Shown here piece after piece: positions 15,365-23,642 of a DNA stretch of 64,000 nucleotides (its first letter is position 1; the number at the start of each line of letters is the position of its first letter). Source of the stretch: CAZVCG01 sp964626265. Lineage in GTDB: Bacteria > Pseudomonadota > Alphaproteobacteria > UBA9219. The notes below the pieces were generated by a model that was not told the origin of the DNA, did no database searches, and saw nothing but the letters and a program-made list of their open reading frames with translations. Location of the stretch: NCBI GenBank assembly GCA_964626265.1, contig CAZVCG010000004.1, positions 7,114-71,113 of the forward strand, written 5' to 3'. The position numbers and the translations under genes were made by a program.

Positions 15365-15699
15365 ATCGGATGTTCCATCGCGGACAGGGCCGGACTGGAC
15401 GCGAACATCCATCCCTTGAAAACGCCGGATTCCACCGATCCGGGCTTTATTTCGCTTACTTCCAGAAACGCCGCTGCTTCCGGTGTTTCCTCGGGCGGCG
15501 CGACGCGACAGGCGCGAACCGTGATGATAAGCGTGCCGAACTTAAAAGGTTGCTCGATGGGAACGTTGATCTCTTCGACGCGTGCCGTGATTTTGTCCAA
15601 CACTCTCAATACAGCCAAAGGCCTATCTTCGGTCGGCGCAGAGGCGCGAACGTCTCCCGCAGCGATAGCCAGCAAAAATACGATGAGGATACGCCGCAT
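15319..15699 (-). CDS. DUF2155 family exported protein
   Basis: The 126-residue protein has a signal peptide (MRRILIVFLLAIAAGDVRAS) and the DUF2155 core: an RVLDKITARVEEINVPI segment, a strand with RACRVAPPEETPEAAAFLEV, and the conserved GWMFASSPALSAMEHPIYDLW ending shared by alphaproteobacterial homologues. The biochemical function of the family is not known. Start ATG overlaps the mlaD stop (TAATG), so the two are translationally coupled. Confidence 0.88.
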   Translation of the reverse strand: MRRILIVFLLAIAAGDVRASAPTEDRPLAVLRVLDKITARVEEINVPIEQPFKFGTLIITVRACRVAPPEETPEAAAFLEVSEIKPGSVESGVFKGWMFASSPALSAMEHPIYDLWVTGCKSEATK

Positions 15700-16622
15700 T
15701 ATGGCTTTGCCGGTTCCGGTGGGGTTGCCGTCGGATCGTGTGGCGCAGGCAAGGTTACAGGGGGCAAAACGGAGATATTCGGCGGCGGTAAGTTGTTAAT
15801 ATCAGAAGGCGCTGCAGCGTTTTCGGAATCCGTTTTCTGGGATTCGCGGACGGGTTCTTGTTCAGGTTTTGGCGGCACAAGAATCTGTTTTTCTTCCACG
15901 GGTTTGGAAGGCTGCAAAGTGGATATGATTCCGTCTAAAGATCCCGTTGATGTGGCGGGCGCTATCTTGGCTGGCGCAGGCGCGGCCTTAGCTGGCGCAG
16001 ACGGAACAGGAGGTGCCGGCCTTGGCGCAGGCGCGATCGCAGGGGCAGGTTGAGGCGTCGGAACGAAGGATTCGGCGGGCGCTGGAGAAGCCGTAACGGC
16101 AGGCGGAGACGCCGCCCCTATTGAAGAGCCGCTTTTCGATTGCGCGCCATTCCCGTTCTCGGATTTTTTTGATCCGTAAATCAGCTGGCCGATCAAATCG
16201 TCGAGTCGCATCGGCGATTGCGTATGCGTTATTCTTCCCGTTCCGTCCGTTTTGATGTTCTCTTCGTCCACGCCTACTTCAAGCGACATGTACTTGCCGC
16301 CCAAAAGACTCTCGGACGCGACCATGGCAATCGTATCGAGCGGCAATATGATATTGGGCAACAAAGTCATGTGTACGTCGACTTTATATTGATTTGGGCC
16401 TGGTTTAGTGACAAGTTCCAGATTCGATATGGAACCGACTTTGACGCCGTTCATCTTTACGTCCGTTCCTTCTTTTAGACCATCGACCTTGGGAAAATAA
16501 GCGCTGACCGTATAGCCCTGCACTTTCTGCAAATCGGCGCTCGAATAAGCAAAAACAAGAAACACGCCGGCGACAATAAGCACGACTGCGCCGAGCACGG
16601 TTTCAATTGCATTGCGTCCCAT
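15699..16622 (-). CDS. mlaD: MlaD-like MCE-domain protein with proline/alanine-rich tail
   Basis: The 307-residue protein has one N-terminal membrane helix (about 8-28) and one MCE domain (about 38-120: AYFPKVDGLKEGTDVKMNGVKVG, ASESLLGGKYMSLEVG). This is the topology of MlaD, the hexameric periplasmic ring of the phospholipid transport ABC system. The last 150 residues are unusually long, disordered and rich in Pro, Ala and Ser; E. coli MlaD lacks such a tail. mlaE and mlaF are not adjacent. It is coupled to the DUF2155 gene. Confidence 0.85.
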   Translation of the reverse strand: MGRNAIETVLGAVVLIVAGVFLVFAYSSADLQKVQGYTVSAYFPKVDGLKEGTDVKMNGVKVGSISNLELVTKPGPNQYKVDVHMTLLPNIILPLDTIAMVASESLLGGKYMSLEVGVDEENIKTDGTGRITHTQSPMRLDDLIGQLIYGSKKSENGNGAQSKSGSSIGAASPPAVTASPAPAESFVPTPQPAPAIAPAPRPAPPVPSAPAKAAPAPAKIAPATSTGSLDGIISTLQPSKPVEEKQILVPPKPEQEPVRESQKTDSENAAAPSDINNLPPPNISVLPPVTLPAPHDPTATPPEPAKP

Positions 16623-17124
16623 AGATCAGCTCCTCGAATGGCTTTGGCTTTAACAAGAATGAATCGTCATCTCCTATTTGCCACCAAACATGGTTAACGG
16701 CAAATCCTTTGGAGCCCCATGGGCTCTTTCGTCGCGCATTCTTTTTTCGTGGTGCGGATTCGATGAGGATTCGGTGACACAAGTTTGCCTTGATATTTTT
16801 CATTCGGCAAGATTCTGAAACAATCGGAACTGAAATAATCACAGGAATTATTCGATGTTCTTACGCGAATTCTCGGAAGCCCATAATTGCCCAAATATAC
16901 GAAAATTATAGGGATAGCCCATCAGTACCGTGCATGAAACGCCTCAAAAACGTTCATGAGCGACTTTAATAACTGCCAAGAATAAACCTGATTATTGTTA
17001 CGGAGAGGGAACAATGGGAGAGAATTTGGGGAGAGAAAGGTGTGGATTGTGAATAAGTAATTCTTTATGCATACCATATTTTGTGGCATATTCAGACGTA
17101 ACCGCATGATCTTGTGGATAACTT
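16623..17124. other. 500-bp gap without a gene, containing DnaA-box-like sequences
   Basis: No coding region is convincing on either strand. In several alphaproteobacteria I recall an NDUFA12-family gene near mlaD and DUF2155; no remnant of it is recognisable here. GAGCCC/GGGCTC at 16712-16726 forms a short hairpin. The right end carries three DnaA-box-like 9-mers, given as a separate entry. Confidence 0.5.
17041..17121. promoter_or_regulatory. DnaA-box-like cluster upstream of the RNR-like gene
   Basis: TGTGGATAA at 17113-17121 is a perfect complement of the DnaA box TTATCCACA and lies 3 bp before the next start codon. TGTGAATAA at 17048-17056 differs at one position and TGTGGATTG at 17041-17049 at two. 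All have the same orientation. DnaA regulation of the downstream gene is possible but unproven. Confidence 0.35.
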
Positions 17125-19203
17125 ATGCCCATCGCCGCCCCCGAGTCCTGGTCCAACGAAGCCGTTGACGCGTTTTCCGACGCTTTTTATGATGCCAAGC
17201 CATTGAAATTACAGCCTGTTGAAGAAAACACGCTTCCATCTTGGCTATGGTTAAAGCGACCTGCTGATAATCGCGTTGTTAACGAATCAAGTATTTACCA
17301 AGTTATCGAACGCGTCGCCGCCTCGGCCGCTTATCTCGGCTGGAAAAAAGGCCTCTGGCAGGACGAATCCGAAGCCCGCGCCTTTTACGACGACGTCAGC
17401 TATATGCTCACGCACCGCATGATCGCGCTTGAGCCAAAGGATATGAAATTGTTGGGCGTTGACTGGGCGTATGGAACGACAACCCATTCACCATCACAAA
17501 CAAAAACTTCGCATTTCTCTGCAACCCACACCATCACCAACACCGCAATAGACGCCATCATCAGCGGCACGGAACCTGAGCAGAGGACCAATTGGCAGAG
17601 GTTTCTGCGCGGCTCCAAAGAGGCCAAGCCGCTAACATTGAAATTCGCGGATACGGCACAGGAATGGGGAACAGCGGGCGCTTCGGCGACGCAGGCCTCC
17701 GGTGATAATGCTCCCCGGCTTGCCATCGATCTGTTCAAATTCCTGCGCGAGGACGGCTCTCTGGCCCTCACGGTGCTTCAACATGCCGTACGGCTCTCCG
17801 TTCTACTTCTTGAATTGCATTATGAAGCTCTTTCGATCTCGAACGATCCCGAGCGCAAGCTAGCCATCGGTTATGTCAACCTCTCCCCGCTCCTTATGGC
17901 CATGGGCCATCCCTACGACAGCGCCATCGCCCGCTCTACGGCCGCCGCCTTAAGCGCTATCATCACCGCAGAAGCAGTCATTACGTCATCGGAAATCGCC
18001 GCGACGTTCGGTCCTTGTCACGCCTTTGCCGACAACCGCGAAGCCGCGCTGCGCGCCCTGCGCAACCGCCACCGCGCCGTCTATGGTGAGCGCAACGACT
18101 ATGAACACCTCTCCATCCTCCCCTCCCCCCTCGACGTTGACGACGGCGCCGACCTTGTTCTTCTTGCGGCAGCGCGACGTTCTTGGGACGAAGCCATCGC
18201 CGAAGTCCAGAACCACGGACTGCGCCATTTGCAGCTGACCGCGCTCTTTAATGCGCAGGTTTTCATACCCTTGCTGGATTGTTCATCGCAGGGCATCGAG
18301 CCGGAACGCCACCTCGTTCGTCAGCAATCCTTGGGACCCGAAACGTTCCGGCGCGTGTTGAACCCGGCTGTGGCCAAAGCTTTGCGTATCGCCAAACTCG
18401 ATGTCGCCGATATCAAGGCCATTACCGATTATGCCGTCGGCTATCACACGCTTGTAGGAGCGCCAGCTATCAGCCATGACGCTTTGCGCGCCAAAGGTTT
18501 CGATGGCCCATCACTTGAACGTTTGGAATCCTATCTGCCGCATGTCAGCCATATCCGTCAGGCCTTTACGGTATGGATTTTGGGTGACGCATTCTGTCGC
18601 GAGAGCCTGAATATCGACTCCCCCGATTTGCTCGACCCGCGCTTCGACCTTTTGAAGCACATAGGTTTCAGCGAAAAAGACATCGCCGTGGCCAACGCTT
18701 TCTGCTGCGGCAAAGGAACTGTGGCAGGCGCGCTTGAGTTACCCGAAAGACTAGCAAAAGCGTTGGATCTTTCTCTCCTTACGCCAGACGCCATGATCCG
18801 CATGGCGGCGGCCGTGCAAAGCATGATTATGGGCGACGTTGGCTTGACGATTGCGCTGCCTGCGACGGCCTCCATGGACGATCGCGAAAACCTGTTCCTG
18901 TCGGCATGGATGCAGGGATTGAAAAGCGTTACGTTGACGTTCGAGCGCAAGTTCGCGTTGCAAGGACATGCACACGATCATGCGATGGACAAGCACGAAC
19001 GCCGCGTTCAGCAGCGCAAACTTTTACAAAGGAAAATATTGCAGCCGCCCGTGCCGATTCCTTCGCACAAACGCGCATCGCTGCACATGAAAGTTCCCGC
19101 CCACGCATCAAAGCCCCTCGCAAAACACAAAGAAAGAGCGCATACCCGAGCCGTGAGCCTCAAACGCAGCGCGGCGAAGGTGATGCAGACACGGGTGAAG
19201 TGA
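17125..19203 (+). CDS. Ribonucleotide reductase class II (NrdJ)-derived protein lacking catalytic residues
   Basis: The 692-residue protein follows alphaproteobacterial B12-dependent RNR colinearly in two blocks. Residues 58-117 (VIERVA, EARAFYDDVSYMLTHRM, WAYG) match the N-terminal region. Residues about 197-610 match the C-terminal half of the barrel and beyond (AIGYVNLSPLLMAMGHPYDS, RNRHRAVYG, DCSSQGIEPE, KGF, AMIRMAAAVQ). Between them about 400 residues of the enzyme are reduced to an 80-residue linker, which removes the substrate-binding and NPCSE radical-cysteine regions. The TACNLASLNL strand reads APRLAIDLF, and the cysteine pair near the end is missing. The last 75 residues are Lys/Arg/His-rich. 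I infer a non-catalytic paralogue, perhaps structural, regulatory or nucleic-acid binding. Alignment is from memory of the family. Confidence 0.72.
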   Translation: MPIAAPESWSNEAVDAFSDAFYDAKPLKLQPVEENTLPSWLWLKRPADNRVVNESSIYQVIERVAASAAYLGWKKGLWQDESEARAFYDDVSYMLTHRMIALEPKDMKLLGVDWAYGTTTHSPSQTKTSHFSATHTITNTAIDAIISGTEPEQRTNWQRFLRGSKEAKPLTLKFADTAQEWGTAGASATQASGDNAPRLAIDLFKFLREDGSLALTVLQHAVRLSVLLLELHYEALSISNDPERKLAIGYVNLSPLLMAMGHPYDSAIARSTAAALSAIITAEAVITSSEIAATFGPCHAFADNREAALRALRNRHRAVYGERNDYEHLSILPSPLDVDDGADLVLLAAARRSWDEAIAEVQNHGLRHLQLTALFNAQVFIPLLDCSSQGIEPERHLVRQQSLGPETFRRVLNPAVAKALRIAKLDVADIKAITDYAVGYHTLVGAPAISHDALRAKGFDGPSLERLESYLPHVSHIRQAFTVWILGDAFCRESLNIDSPDLLDPRFDLLKHIGFSEKDIAVANAFCCGKGTVAGALELPERLAKALDLSLLTPDAMIRMAAAVQSMIMGDVGLTIALPATASMDDRENLFLSAWMQGLKSVTLTFERKFALQGHAHDHAMDKHERRVQQRKLLQRKILQPPVPIPSHKRASLHMKVPAHASKPLAKHKERAHTRAVSLKRSAAKVMQTRVK

Positions 19204-19234
19204 GATTCGAAACGCCGGATAGCCTTGCAAGGCA

Positions 19235-19900
19235 TCAAACCGAGTTCTCAAGCAGTTTCGAGCTGACGGCGGGAGATTTTACGTCCTCTCTCGACGGTCC
19301 TTTTTTGCATTTCGTTTGCGCGCCCCTGCGGCGGAAAAAGGCGCCGGAACGGCTATCGGGATAATTGTCTTCATGCTTTTGAGGAAAAGGTATTACGTTT
19401 GCGCCATGTCCGGACTTTAGCGAGTCATCAGGCTTATTCAAGGTTTCAGGATGACGAAAATCATGGATAATTTCCTTGAGGACGGCATAGTTTTCCCGAA
19501 AAGAGATGCTTGCAGAACTATATGCCGCTTTGGCGCTTGCGGTAAGATTGCGGCCAGCCTGAATGAACGACCGGATCGTTTTTATGCGCCGATTAGTCAG
19601 GGCATCGGAGAAACCATGAACCATGCCGCCGATCTCTTCTATATTGTGCGGAAGACGGCCGATTTTCTCATGAACGCTTTTTTTAAGATTGTGGACATGA
19701 AGCGGCAGATTTTGGGTAAATTCCACTGCCGCAAATGCCGGATCTTCCAGACCCTTCATAAAAAAATGCATAGCTACTAAACCCGCGAGGGGATTCTCCC
19801 CCCTTGCTGCGGCATAAATGCAACCGCAACCGAGGGCTGTGTAGGCTGCGTGCTTGAAAATTTTAACTATAAGCGGTGTGTTCTTCCGCTGCTTCTCCAT
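19235..19900 (-). CDS. Unknown protein with one hydrophobic segment
   Basis: I do not recognise this protein. The start at 19900 is preferred over an in-frame start at 19954 because GGAAGGG lies just upstream. The 221 residues contain one hydrophobic stretch (about residues 12-45, AAYTALGCGCIYAAARG and LAGLVAMHFFMKG), then a helical, amphipathic region, then a basic polar tail. A membrane-associated protein is likely. It converges on the RNR-like gene, ending 31 bp after it. Confidence 0.6.
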   Translation of the reverse strand: MEKQRKNTPLIVKIFKHAAYTALGCGCIYAAARGENPLAGLVAMHFFMKGLEDPAFAAVEFTQNLPLHVHNLKKSVHEKIGRLPHNIEEIGGMVHGFSDALTNRRIKTIRSFIQAGRNLTASAKAAYSSASISFRENYAVLKEIIHDFRHPETLNKPDDSLKSGHGANVIPFPQKHEDNYPDSRSGAFFRRRGAQTKCKKGPSREDVKSPAVSSKLLENSV

Positions 19901-20119
19901 GGCCCTTCCCTTCAATTTCAATAAGTTACTAAAAAAAAGAACTAACTCTTGCATTCAGGACATACCCTAAATCACAAAAGCGGCAAAAAAATGGTTCCAT
20001 CTATGGTTTTTTCATGAATCTATTAATTAAATCATAAGATTAATTTCAGTCTTTCCCAAAAAGCATTTTTTGAACGGGTATACCTGAAAGTAACAATGGG
20101 TGTGTTCGTAAAAACACAA

Positions 20120-20287
20120 TTAATCGAGCTTACTTGACTTATATGGAAACGTTAAGTCGTTCGGGTCGAAAAACGCGCGGTAACGTTTATAGGCCTCTAC
20201 CAATTCCGGCATGTAATTAACGAGTGGCCTCAACCGGCAGAGTCCGATCAGGTACAATGGCGGGTTGTAACCGCCATGGTTAAACAT
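20120..20287 (-). CDS. Small unknown protein coupled to the BrnT-like gene
   Basis: A 55-residue frame (MFNHGGYNPPLYLIGLCRL...) begins inside the last codons of the BrnT-like gene: its ATG at 20287-20285 overlaps the upstream stop by 8 bp. Such overlap is usual for toxin-antitoxin pairs. However the product shows no ribbon-helix-helix signature of BrnA antitoxins, so the antitoxin role is only positional inference. A longer frame from 20332 exists but would overlap the upstream gene by 53 bp. Confidence 0.4.
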   Translation of the reverse strand: MFNHGGYNPPLYLIGLCRLRPLVNYMPELVEAYKRYRAFFDPNDLTFPYKSSKLD

Positions 20288-20588
20288 GCTTTGTTTGCTG
20301 TATTTCTTGTAAGATATGTTGCGTAAGATCATATAAATAATCTTCTCCCTTCATTAGCCGTCTAAGGCCAAATACGATGACGGTCTCGCCTTCGAGTTGA
20401 AAGACAAGCTGGTACAAACGCCCACGAATTTTGCCTACGGCCCTATAATATTGGCTGCCTCCATGCATATACGCCTTTGTGCACAGTGAGGCATTCGTCC
20501 AGTCGAACTCCCACGCCATATTGAAATTCAATCCCGTTTCGGCAATGTTTTTGGCATTTATTTTTGGATCGTAATCGATGTGAAACAC
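20280..20588 (-). CDS. BrnT-like ribonuclease toxin (divergent)
   Basis: The 102-residue protein matches the BrnT pattern: FHIDYDPKINAKNIAETGLNF at the start (compare FEWDPxKAxxNxxKHGVxF), WEFDW, a central YYRAVGKIRGRLYQLVFQ strand pair, and VIVFGLRRLMKGEDYLY (compare IRIISxRxAxxxExxxY). BrnT toxins cleave RNA and are neutralised by BrnA. The key positions are diverged, so identity is probable but not certain. ATG 20588 follows AAGGGGAAATGTG closely. It is co-transcribed with the small downstream frame. Confidence 0.6.
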   Translation of the reverse strand: MFHIDYDPKINAKNIAETGLNFNMAWEFDWTNASLCTKAYMHGGSQYYRAVGKIRGRLYQLVFQLEGETVIVFGLRRLMKGEDYLYDLTQHILQEIQQTKHV

Positions 20589-20709
20589 ATTTCCCCTTAT
20601 GCATTGCCGGTTACGTTGCGCTTACAATATTAGGAATATAATTCTATCTTGCGGAAAAGTCACGCGTTTTGTTTGGTTAATGGGGGATTTTCAAAAATGC
20701 CTTCAATAT

Positions 20710-20842
20710 GTCATCCCGACTAAAGTCGGGATCCAGTAGATATGGACAATATATTTCACTGTAATTGACACGTTGAACCGCCCAGACAAGGGCCAGTAAT
20801 TAATGGATGCTCCCTCTGGACCCCGACTTTCGTCGGGATGAC
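20710..20842. repeat. Palindromic repeat element, intergenic copy
   Basis: Two 27-bp arms, 20710-20736 and 20816-20842, are inverted copies differing at two positions. Each arm is itself a hairpin (ATCCCGAC-TAAA-GTCGGGAT on the left). The 133-bp unit begins GTCATCCC and ends GGGATGAC. It lies between the BrnT-like gene and the 3' end of glyQS. It has the same design as the element inside yejF at 44066-44185, so both belong to a small non-autonomous palindromic repeat family. Confidence 0.8.
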
Positions 20843-20866
20843 GCCAATGGCAGCGCCTCCCTAGAC

Positions 20867-22504
20867 TTACTCGGCCAGTTTCTTCGCGACGTAGGCGCGG
20901 ACTTTGTCAAGCGTGACGCGTTCCTGCTGCGCCGTGTCGCGGTCGCGGATCGTGACGGCCTGATCCTTGAGCGTGTCGCCGTCGATGGTGACGCAATACG
21001 GCGTGCCGCATTCGTCCATACGGGCGTAGCGCTTGCCGATGGATTGCTTGGCGTCGTACTGGCACATGTAATCCTTGCGCAAGTCCATATAAAGCTTTTC
21101 GGCGACTTCGGGCATCCCGTCCTTGTTGACGAGCGGGAAGATGCCCATCTTGACCGGCGCGAGGGACGGCTTGATCTTGAGCCATTCCGGCGACGGACGG
21201 CTTTCGTCGTATTGATAAGCTTCGCACAGCAAGACCAGCACGCCGCGCGTCAGGCCGCTCGACGGCTCGACGACATGCGGCACATAGCGGCGGTTCGCTT
21301 CCTGATCGAAGTAGTCCAGCTTTTGCTTGCTGAACGTCTGGTGCTGCGTAAGGTCGTAATCGGTGCGATACGCCACGCCTTCCAGTTCGCCGAAGCCCGG
21401 CGACGTGAACGGGTATTTGTATTCGATGTCGGATGTGCCTTTGGAATAATGCGCGAGGTCTTGCGGCGCAATAATATGGCGGAACAGGTTTTCCGCCTTG
21501 ACGCCGCAGCTTTCCCACCATTTCATGCGCAAGGCCACCCAGAACTCGTACCATGACAGGCCGTCTTCGGGCGCGCAGAAGAACTCGATCTCCATCTGCT
21601 CGAACTCGCGCACGCGGAAGATGAAGTTGCGCGGCGTGACTTCGTTGCGGAACGCCTTGCCGATTTGCGCGACGCCGAACGGGATCTTCACGCGGCAGGT
21701 ATCGACGATATTCTTGTATTGCAGAAAGATGCCCTGCGCCGTTTCGGGCCGGAGATAGACTTTGCTGGCCTCGTCCTGAAGAACGCCCACGTGCGATTCA
21801 AACATCAGGTTGAACATGCGCGGCTCTGTCAAATCGCCGCCGCATTCGGGACAAGGCATGATAAGGCCCGTTTGCGCTTTTTGTTCCGTGGCCAGATAAC
21901 GTAGCAACTCAATTAAAGGCAGCGGCGACGGCGTATCCTTCTTATCCTCAACCAGCCATGACAGCGTGACCTGGGGATTTCTGACTAGCGCAAGACCGGG
22001 AGCCAGTTTTTTGCCTTTCTTCTGCGCCCATTGCAGGGCGGCTCCGGAGTCAAAAACGACTATGCTTCTCAATAAGGCGCCAAGCTCCAGAGAGTCCACG
22101 GCAGCAACCTTCATGGCATCCGCAAACGATTTGACCCACTCGGCTTCATGAAGCATGTCCTCGACATGATCGGCGCGGAAAAGCTTTTTGCACTTGCGGC
22201 ATGTTTGCATCGGATCGGCAAAACCGCCGACGTGGCCCGAGGCGTGCCACGTGGTCGGGTGCTGGATGATCGTGCTGTCGAGGCCGAGGATCGACATCGG
22301 CTTGCCGTCAGGGCCAAGCGGCGGACATTCCACCGTTTCGCGCCACCACTTGTCGCGCAGGTGGTTCTTGAGCTGCGTGCCGAGCGGGCCGAAATCCCAG
22401 AAACCGTTCAAACCGCCGTAAATCTCCGAGGCGGGATAAATAAACCCGCGGCGTTTGCACAAGGAGACAATGCGGTTCATGAGAGGCGTTTCGGGGGCGG
22501 CCAT
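20867..22504 (-). CDS. glyQS: Glycyl-tRNA synthetase, dimeric (GlyQS/eukaryal) type
   Basis: The start at 22504 is chosen because AAGGACA lies upstream and the product then begins MAAPETPLMNRIVSLCKRRG; the frame extends to 22609 without support. The 545-residue class II synthetase shows GFWDFGPLG, zinc-ligand pairs CRKC and CPEC, RPETAQGIF, motif 2 (FRNEVTPRNFIFRVREFEQME), motif 3 (GLTRGVLVLL) and a C-terminal anticodon-binding domain. It charges tRNA-Gly as an alpha2 dimer. Most proteobacteria use the unrelated alpha2beta2 GlyQ/GlyS. The stretch between the zinc pairs is about 100 residues, longer than usual. It may have been acquired by transfer. Confidence 0.93.
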   Translation of the reverse strand: MAAPETPLMNRIVSLCKRRGFIYPASEIYGGLNGFWDFGPLGTQLKNHLRDKWWRETVECPPLGPDGKPMSILGLDSTIIQHPTTWHASGHVGGFADPMQTCRKCKKLFRADHVEDMLHEAEWVKSFADAMKVAAVDSLELGALLRSIVVFDSGAALQWAQKKGKKLAPGLALVRNPQVTLSWLVEDKKDTPSPLPLIELLRYLATEQKAQTGLIMPCPECGGDLTEPRMFNLMFESHVGVLQDEASKVYLRPETAQGIFLQYKNIVDTCRVKIPFGVAQIGKAFRNEVTPRNFIFRVREFEQMEIEFFCAPEDGLSWYEFWVALRMKWWESCGVKAENLFRHIIAPQDLAHYSKGTSDIEYKYPFTSPGFGELEGVAYRTDYDLTQHQTFSKQKLDYFDQEANRRYVPHVVEPSSGLTRGVLVLLCEAYQYDESRPSPEWLKIKPSLAPVKMGIFPLVNKDGMPEVAEKLYMDLRKDYMCQYDAKQSIGKRYARMDECGTPYCVTIDGDTLKDQAVTIRDRDTAQQERVTLDKVRAYVAKKLAE

Positions 22505-22601
22505 ATGATGTCCTTTACATAAGTGCGTGTTAGAAACGCCCAGCTTATCAAGACTTTGGGCCCAAGCCAATGGGGGTTTTAGCGTTGAAAAAGCCTTAAA
22601 A

Positions 22602-23426
22602 TCAAGCAAGGCGGGCGTCGGCTTCCTTGATTTGCTTTTGCAGGGCGCGCCACGCGATGCTGCTCACGATGCCGTGCCAGAAATAATGGCCGATGAAGCC
22701 GCAGGCTTTCAGGATCATGGCGACGATGCGGTCCATGTCCTGCCGCGTGTAAGGCGTGAACGCGCGCGTGAGATAAGCGTCGGCGCAGGCCTGGCGTTTA
22801 TAGGGATAGCCGTCCGGCGCATTGGAGGCGTGATAGGCGAACGCCAGCTCATCGTCGCCGGACTCCTTAATGCGTTCGATAGCGACCCGGAAACGTTTCA
22901 GGCGGCTCATTTTCTCATGTTTTACGTAGCCCGTGAGGTGGCTGTAGAACATAGCATAGTGCTTGAACTCGTCGCCCGCGATGTTATGGCAGATCGCTTT
23001 CAGGAGCGGCTCGTCCGTCGCGCGGCCAAGCGCAGTGTAATAGGAACTTGTTCCGACCTCGACAACGCAGCGGGAAACTAACTCGCCTGCGCGTGAACCG
23101 CGCGAGGATTGGCTGGCCGCAACGTCGATTTTGTGCCCGTCCTTGTATCGCGCGAAAGCCTTGCCGAATTTGAACGACGGATCGGCGATCTGCGCGTAGC
23201 GGCCCAGCGTTTCGCCGTGCTGGCGTTCTTCCGCCGCCCAGTAGCTGACGGCGCGCTGAAAGATGGGGTCGTCGGCGAAAACGTGATTAAGGTATTGCTC
23301 ATAGTCGTCCGCGCCGTATTCGACCATGGCGGCGGCTTTGACGATCATCAAATGGTCGGAATTGAGTCTTTTGGGATCAAAAGAGTCCCATGGCAGGTCG
23401 TCGATGGTCCAGCGTTCTTTCTTCAT
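22602..23426 (-). CDS. Ferritin-like diiron protein (acyl-ACP desaturase/rubrerythrin-like fold)
   Basis: The 274-residue helical protein carries a full diiron ligand set in a four-helix pattern: Glu36, Glu67-x-x-His70 (AAEERQHGE), Glu123 and Glu153-x-x-His156 (GDEFKHY). This is the ExxH/ExxH arrangement of ferritin-like oxidases and acyl-ACP desaturases. It is likely to perform oxygen-dependent chemistry or peroxide reduction; the substrate cannot be told. It lies 97 bp upstream of glyQS on the same strand and may be co-transcribed. Confidence 0.72.
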   Translation of the reverse strand: MKKERWTIDDLPWDSFDPKRLNSDHLMIVKAAAMVEYGADDYEQYLNHVFADDPIFQRAVSYWAAEERQHGETLGRYAQIADPSFKFGKAFARYKDGHKIDVAASQSSRGSRAGELVSRCVVEVGTSSYYTALGRATDEPLLKAICHNIAGDEFKHYAMFYSHLTGYVKHEKMSRLKRFRVAIERIKESGDDELAFAYHASNAPDGYPYKRQACADAYLTRAFTPYTRQDMDRIVAMILKACGFIGHYFWHGIVSSIAWRALQKQIKEADARLA

Positions 23427-23642
23427 GGCAGTGCACCGTGAATAAGCGGACAGCCCAGTCTTGTCGAGATCAAATCAATGGTTATAGCGACCTTTGCTTG
23501 CCGCCCTTGATGTCATCTTCCATAAAATACTGATATTTTTGCGGTTTGCTAATGCAGTTAACCATACCCGTTCATGAAATCTTTAGAAAAGTCTTTGCAT
23601 ATTATCGTTGTATGCTAGCAAGTTCATTGTGGAATCGAAATT

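Noticed and set aside
15370..16053. 227-codon plus-strand frame opposite DUF2155 and mlaD
   Set aside because: Glycine/alanine-rich sequence is the antisense of the proline/alanine-rich MlaD tail.
20807..21556. 249-codon open frame on the plus strand opposite glyQS
   Set aside because: It lies wholly antisense to a clear tRNA synthetase; the long frame is a codon-bias shadow with no recognisable domain.
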